Below, in pieces: positions 57,835 through 64,000 of a stretch of DNA of 64,000 nt. The translations under genes were made by a program, and so were the position numbers. The notes under the pieces are model-generated. The model saw only the letters and a list, made by a program, of their open reading frames with translations, was not told the DNA's origin and made no database searches. The DNA is taken from NCBI GenBank assembly GCA_007922225.1, contig ML679961.1:63173885-63237884 (forward strand), written 5' to 3'. This DNA is from Emydura subglobosa (Eukaryota > Chordata > Testudines > Chelidae). Numbering within the stretch: position 1 is the first letter of the stretch; each line of letters starts with the position of its first letter.

Positions 57835-58816
57835 AAAACATCCCACTTCCTGGCTGGATATCCCCTTCCCGTTCCCCATCCCAATATTGGTCAGAAACCC
57901 CATACTCAAGATTCAGGTCAGAGATCAATTAGCTCCCAGAACAGACAGATAGTTATACAAGGTGGTGAATATAAACATCTCTTAAATAATCACAGTGAAG
58001 CCTGTAACACTGCAAGGGCCAGGTTACAAAGCTCATGCACCGATCTATGAGGAAGTTTACTATTGTAGATGGAATAAGAGAAACCCAGCATTTTTCCCCT
58101 TCACAAACACTGCAGTCTTCCATAGGAATCTGATGAAATGTTGCCTTGGGTTTTTAACTCTATTTTATGCTGCTTTAAAAAAAAAAAAATCCTGGCTAAT
58201 GTACTTAAAATGGGATAATAATGACAGCTATATGTAGGCAAGAGTACTGTGTGGAATTCAAAATGACAAGTTGTCAAAAATAATAATGGACAACTGAGAG
58301 GTGCATCTGACATGTTTAAAAGACACATTAATGGTGTCTTGATGTTTCAGCTTGGTGGAAGAGATGTAGAAAATTTCTGAAGGCACCTTTACTGGTAATT
58401 GAGATACAATTATCTTCTTTGGATACATGCATAGACTCTCAGAATGCTATGCTGTCCTTTTTAGTTCCCAATGGAATAGCACACATGTTTTTTATAGAGT
58501 GCTATAGTACGTTCTGGAAGGAACCCAAGGAAGACTTCAAGTGACCGAAATATTGTTATTCCTCATCTCATCTACACTGTTAATCAGATTAATAAGTAAT
58601 TACCAAAGTTCAGTGTCTGATGCTTGATTTTCTAAAGCATTTGTTATTGTTTATTAATAACACCGTGGACTTCTTTGATATTCATGCATGTATAGTGCTA
58701 AAGCAGTTTATAAACGCTATTTCAGCTTCAAGATACAGAAACTAAGCCATAGAGGCTAAAGTCATTATTGGCAAATGTGGCTAACTAAAGTTAAATGCAT
58801 AAATAAAATTTTCAGG

Positions 58817-59100
58817 TTGAGGTGTGTCTACCATGTGATACTAGAGCCACAGCACACCGGCACTGGCTCGGATCACCTGACTCGGCTACAGGCTATAAAA
58901 TTGCAGGTTAGATATGTGGGCTTGGGCTAGATCTCAGGCTATGGGACCCTCCCTTCCCCCAGCACCTCAGAGCCCAGGCTCCAGGCTGATCCTGAAAGTC
59001 TACACTGCAATTTTATAGCCCTGCAGCTCAAGCCCCACGCACCCATATACTTGACTTGGACCAGCTGTGGGTCTTTTATTGCAGTGTAGACATACCCTTC
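58817..59100. repeat. Foldback MITE, family A copy 4
   Basis: The left end GAGGTGTGTCTACC is the inverse of the right end GTGTAGACATACCCTTC. The inner arms CTATAAAATTGCAGG and CTGCAATTTTATAG are also inverted, and the centre holds CCCAGGCTCCAGGCTGA. Confidence 0.75.
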
Positions 59101-59447
59101 ATGTAATTTTGGAGATCTGACTGATAAAAATCACATATTCTTTATTTGTTTCTAACTTTAGGCACATGTTTGAAAATTCTGGTGTAAATTATTTCCTTAA
59201 GGTCACAATATAGGTCAATGGCAGAACTAGGCCCAAAGATAGATTCTCAGAATGCTATGCTATGCTATGTTGTTATGGGATTTCTTGAGTCCCAGTCCCT
59301 GAGATCCTAACCATTAGCTTTACTACCTTTCCATATAATAAACACAATTCATCTCAATCCTAAAACGTTCGCTAGACCAACATCAGACTCTGGTTTTAGT
59401 AAGCACAATTCCATTGGCTTCAGTGTCAATTTGAATTAATCTTGAAG

Positions 59448-59990
59448 TCATAGAAGATTAGGGTTGGAAGGGAGCTGAGGAGGTCATCTAGTCCGATCCC
59501 CTGCTTAAAGCAGGACCAACCCCACCTAAATCATCCCAGACAGGATTTTATCAAGCTGGGCCTTAAAAAACCTCTTAAGATGGAGATTCCACCACCTCCC
59601 TATGTAACCCATACCAGTGCTTCACCACCCTCCTACTGAAAAAGCTTTTCCTAATATCCAACCTAGACCTCCCACATAGCAACTTGAGACCATTGGTCCT
59701 AGTTCTGTCATCTGCCACCACTGAGAACAGCCTAGCTCCATCCTCCCTGGAACCCCCTTTCAGGTAGTTAAAGGGTGCTAGCAAATCCCCCCTCATTCTT
59801 CTCTTTTGCAGACTAAACAAACCTAGTTCCCTCAGCCTGTCTTTATAAGTCATGTGCTCCAGCCTCCTAATCATTTTTGTTGCCCTCTGCTGGATTCTTT
59901 CCAATTTGTCCCCATCCTTTTTGTAGTGGGGGACCCAAAACTGGACAAACTCCAAATATGGCCTCACCAGTCCCAAATAGAGCAAGTCAA
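59448..59990 (-). mobile_element. CR1 LINE, 5'-truncated, minus strand, with open RT C-terminus
   Basis: The 3' end lies at 59448 (TCATAGAAGATTAGGGTTGG on the + strand). Between 59575 and 59985 the minus strand is open for 136 codons and encodes the C-terminal part of the CR1 polymerase protein: [55 protein letters not shown], ending REVVES. The uninterrupted frame and clear similarity suggest a younger copy than its neighbours. It meets another CR1 head to head at about 59990. Confidence 0.88.
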
Positions 59991-62520
59991 CTGACTTGCA
60001 CCCATTAATGATTGCTTCTTGGCGCAGTTGGTCCTGGAACTCAGAAGGGGAGAGGAAATTCTTGATTTAGTCCTAAGTGTTGCACAGGATCTGGTCCAAC
60101 AGGTGAATATAACTGAACTGCTTTGTAATAGCAACAATAATGTAATTAAATTTAACTACATTTACGCGGGGGGAGGGGGGGGGTGGAATACAAAAGAAAC
60201 CCACCCCAATAGCATTAACTTCAAAATGGGGAATTACACAAAAATGAGGTTAGGTACATGGAAATTAAAAGAGATGGTCACAGGAGTGAAATGACTGCAA
60301 GCTTCCTAGAAACTTTTTTAAAAGACCCGAATGGGGTCCAATTAAATCTATACCCCAAATGGGGGGAGAGAGAGGGAAACCAACAGTAAGAGGACCAAAA
60401 AAAAATGCCACCATATCTAAACAACAAAGTAAAAAAAGACAGTTAGAGACAAAAGGACTTCCTTTAAAAATAGGAAGTCAAATCCTAGTGAAGAAAACAG
60501 AAAGGAGCATAACCTCTGGCAGGTCAAATGTAAAAGTATAACTAAGCAGGCCTGAAAAGAATTTGATGAGCAACTAGCAAAAGACACAAAAACTAACAGT
60601 AAATTATTTTTTAAGTACATAGAGGCAGAAAGCCTGCCAAGCAATTTGTGAGGCCACTGGATGATCAAGGTGGTAAAGAACCACTCAAGGAAGACAGGGA
60701 CATTGTGGGACAGCTAAATTAATTCACTGTAGAGGATGTGAGGGAGAGTCCCACACTTGAGCCATTCTTTTTAGGTGACTAATCTGAGGAACTATCCCAA
60801 ATTGAGGTGTCAACAGAGGAGGTTTTGGAACAAATCGATAAATTAAACAGTAATATGTCATGAGGACCAGATGGTATGCACCCACCCAAGAGTTCTGAAG
60901 GAACTCAGATATGAAATGGCAGAACTATTAACTCTACTATGTAGCCTATCACTTTAATCAGCCTCTGTACCAGATGACTGGTAGATAGCTAATGCGACAC
61001 TGATTTTTAAAAAGGTCTCCAGAGGCAATGCTGATAATTACAGGCTGTTAAGCCTAACTTTAGTACCAAGCAAATTGGATGAAACTATAGTAAAGAACAG
61101 AATTATCAGACACATAGATGAACATGATATGTTGGGAAAGAGCCAACATGGCTTTTGTAAAGGGAATCATGCATCACCAATCTATTAAACATTTTTGAGG
61201 GGGTCAACAAACATGGGGACAGTGGTGATCCAGTGTATATAGTGTACTCAGACTTTCAAAAACCATTTGACAAGGTCCCACACCAAAGGCTCTTAAGCAA
61301 AGTAGGCACACATGGGATAAGAGGAAAGGTTGTCCAGTGGATCAATAACTGGTTAAAAGATAGGAAAAAAAGGGTAGGAATAAGCAGTCATTTTTCACAG
61401 CAGAGAGAGAGGTAAATAGCAGAGTCTCCCAAGAATCTGCTGGGACCAGTGCTGTTCAACATATTCATAAATGATTTGGAAAAAGGGGAAAATAGTGATA
61501 TAGCAAAATTTGCAGATACAAAATTATTTAGGCTAGTTAAATCTAAAGCCGACTGAAGCAATACAAAGGGATGTACAAAACGGGGTGACTGTGCAACAAA
61601 ATGGCAGATGAACTTCAGTTTTGATAAATGCAAAATAATGCACATAGGAAAACAGGATCTCAACTATACCTACAAAATGATGGGATCTAAACTAGCTGTT
61701 AGCTCAGGAAAGAGATCTTGGAATCAATGGGGATAGTTCTCTGAAAACATCTGTTCAATGTGCAGCAGCCATTTAAAAAGCTAGCAATGTTAGGAACCAT
61801 TAGGAAAGCATAGCTACTAAGAGGGAAAATATCATAATGCCAGTATATAAATCCATGGTATGCCCACACCTTGAATACTGTGTGCAATTCTGGTCATTCC
61901 ATCTTAAAAAAAAATTAGAATTGGAAAAGTACAGAGATGGACAACAGCTATGATTAGGGGTTTGAAACAGCTTCCATATGAGGAGAGATTAGAAAGACTA
62001 GACTTTTCATTTTGGAAAAGAGATGACTAAGGGGGGATAAGATAGAGGTCTAAAAAGTCATGAATGGTGTAGAGAAAGTGAACGAGGAAGTGTTATTTAC
62101 CCTTTCAAGTAACACAGGAAGCAAGGGTCACCCAATGAAATTAATAGGTAGCAGGTTTAAAACAAACATAAGGAAGTACTTCTTCACCCAGTACATAGTC
62201 AAGCTGTGAAACTTGTTGCCAGGGGATGTTGTGAAGATCAAAAGTATAACTGGGTTCAAAAAAAGAATTAGATAAGTTTATGGAGGATAGGTCCTTCAAT
62301 AGCTATTAGCCAAGATGGTTAGGGACACAACCCCATGCCCTGTGTGTCCCTAACTTCAGCCTGCCAGAAACTGGAACTGAATGATGGGGGATGAATTACT
62401 TGATAAATTTCCCTGCTCTGTTCATTTCCTTTGAAGCATCTGGACCGACCACTGTTGGAAGACAGGATACTCAGCTAGCTGGACCATTGGTCTGACCCAG
62501 TATGGCCATTCTTATATTTT
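59991..62520 (+). mobile_element. CR1-type LINE, 2.5 kb, plus strand, decayed
   Basis: The element starts inside the endonuclease ([18 protein letters not shown] then a degenerate SDHN-like NSNNNVIKFN). It runs through the RT (VYSDFQKPFDKVPHQRLL at 61233, SGVPQGS-like, then FNIFINDLEKG) to the C-terminal region (CPHLEYCVQFWS at about 61861). It ends with a 3' UTR (GACCATTGGTCTGACCCAGT) near 62520. Many stops and indels interrupt it. The catalytic FADD box reads FAD-TKLF, lacking one Asp. Confidence 0.85.
61233..61415 (+). pseudogene. CR1 RT fragment (open for 60 codons)
   Basis: The open piece MYIVYSDFQKPFDKVPHQRL then LSKVGTHGIRGKVVQWINNW is the RT palm (first catalytic Asp in YSDFQKPFDKV) and the following thumb-side helix of a CR1-clade LINE. 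It is a remnant within the larger decayed element and not a gene of its own. Confidence 0.8.
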
Positions 62521-64000
62521 AATTTACATCAGGCCTGAAACTGGCCCACATTGATTCTGATTAAAGTCTCAAACACCTTCTGTTTGGCAATAAAATCTTT
62601 TAGTACTACTGACAAAAACACTGGGAAACGAAACAATAAAAACAGTTTGAAGACAAGTTACGGGACTGATTTCAACCTACAAATGCAAGGAAATTCAGTT
62701 TTGAGACTAACATTCACTGCGTCTCAGAACTACATAGGTCTCTAAATAGCAAGTAAACTTTCGTATTATATTTGTTCACTAAAAGCAACTAGATGAAGTT
62801 GAGGATGGACTTTTATCTTTGAATCCAATTTTCCCCCCTTTTCCTGACCCTTAATCTACTTACCATGGTCTTCATTTAATTATTATAAAATTTTAAAAAT
62901 CTAAATGAGTGTTACATTTAGAAGTGTCTTTAGGACAAAAGTGAATCAAAGAAAACCATTGTCAATTTACTTTAAATCTATCTTAGCATTTCTAGGAACC
63001 CATCACTGTAATGTGGGCCTACTCCAAAGTTTTTTTCACTGACTTCAATGGACAGTGGTTCAGGCTCCATCTGAGCTGCAGATATTGTGCGTCAGATTAT
63101 TTTATCAAGTAACTTAGTATGGTGTGTAGATAAACTACGTTACAGGGGGATGAGCCCATTTAAGAGGAAATGGGGTGAGCCCCTCCTCTGCCATAATTAA
63201 TGAGCTCCTTTCCAACCTGAAAGGGTGGGGCTAAGAGGGATCAACTGATACTTTAATAGACATCTGGGCTGGCCTTACAAAAAGGCTCAGGGAGGTCAGT
63301 TTGGGAATGGAACAACAGTGAGCAGGTAGGCTGGATTGCTCCTATAGAAGGTCTTGAGCTTGGGTCTGGGGGAGAATGATATTTCAGGAGAACCTGGCTT
63401 GATACCAGAAGAATGGGAAATACTCAAAGTAGCACAGAAAGAGGCTGAGAACAGGGTCCAGAGGGTAGGCTTAAGAACTGTTTTGTTTTTGGGACCTTCT
63501 CGTTACCCTGATGAGTTAAGTTTATTTGATGTGGGTGGAGGGCTAAGCCACATCTCTAGCACGGATCTTTGTGTGACGATCCCCTCCTGAAGGAGAGGGG
63601 TTCTAAGGCAAGGTACCTGCAGCCCATGAGGGGGTGTGTTACCCAGGAACACTTAGGCTGTGTGACTCCCCAGGGCATGCTGCTAGTTTAGCGGGAGCCT
63701 GATGGCTGCTTTTTGGGCCCTATACATCATGCTGAGCACTAGAGACTCCTGATGGAATCTCTAACTTCCACTGCATGATATTTAAAAATTAAAGATAAGG
63801 GGCATGTCCATTTCCTAGCTCTCAAACCAAGTATCTGAGCTCAGGGAAGATATGACCAGGGAAAGGAATCTTCCCCCTGCTCACAGGAAGCAGCTGCTGC
63901 TGCAGTCCAGGGGGTACAGTAGGCCTCTGGGGCCAGTATTTTAAAGGTGTGTGGGTGCCTAAGGATGCAGATAGATGCTGAGTGGGATTTTCAAAAGTGG
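62521..64000. other. End of window, possible unclassified repeat at 63.1-63.7 kb
   Basis: 62521-63110 is AT-rich and featureless. From about 63120 to 63690 the base composition is richer in GC, with an open 78-codon frame (63354-63590) and a small palindrome (CCCCTCCTGAAGGAGAGGGG at about 63581). It resembles LTR-like or other dispersed repeats, but I cannot name one. Confidence 0.35.

Noticed and set aside
60166..60186. G-rich tract as a regulatory quadruplex
   Set aside because: It is a homopolymer-like expansion inside a decayed CR1, with no evidence of function.

Overview
This is a window of vertebrate nuclear DNA, most probably from a turtle. The evidence is the spliced SYNJ2BP gene, the abundance of CR1 LINE pieces (including copies ending in the ATTCTATGAT-type tail), MIR-like tRNA-derived SINEs, several foldback DNA-transposon families of a kind common in turtle genomes, and one long DIRS tyrosine-recombinase retrotransposon. 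The turtle call rests on recalled repeat types, not on a search. No bacterial genes, CRISPR arrays or operons are present.

Layout. 1-2.7 kb: non-coding DNA with SINE and CR1 scraps. 2.72-9.42 kb: a near-complete DIRS element on the + strand. It has a left inverted terminal repeat, a gag-like ORF (one frameshift, one stop), a reverse transcriptase/RNase H/methyltransferase-like ORF (one stop near its end), a tyrosine recombinase ORF (one frameshift, three stops), an internal complementary region and a right inverted terminal repeat. 9.4-11.7 kb: SINEs and the SYNJ2BP upstream region, with a ZNF143-type ACTACAAATCCCAG motif. 11.89-21.71 kb: the four coding exons of SYNJ2BP (145 codons, all splice sites GT-AG, PDZ domain plus C-terminal membrane anchor). 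21.7 to about 26.1 kb: its 3' UTR and downstream DNA. 26-64 kb: no protein-coding exon recognised. This part is intergenic DNA with CR1 fragments in both orientations, hAT miniature elements with target-site duplications, foldback MITEs, SINEs and a decayed Ty3/gypsy-type reverse transcriptase.

The only host gene found encodes a mitochondrial outer-membrane PDZ scaffold. The DIRS ORFs together form a retrotransposition system: capsid-like protein, RT/RNase H to copy RNA, and tyrosine recombinase to insert a circular intermediate. The internal complementary region is the expected template for joining the circle's ends. Nothing clearly qualifies as a wholly new system. The DIRS architecture, the long foldback at 12.75 kb and a hammerhead-like core at 14.27 kb are the most worthwhile items to follow up.
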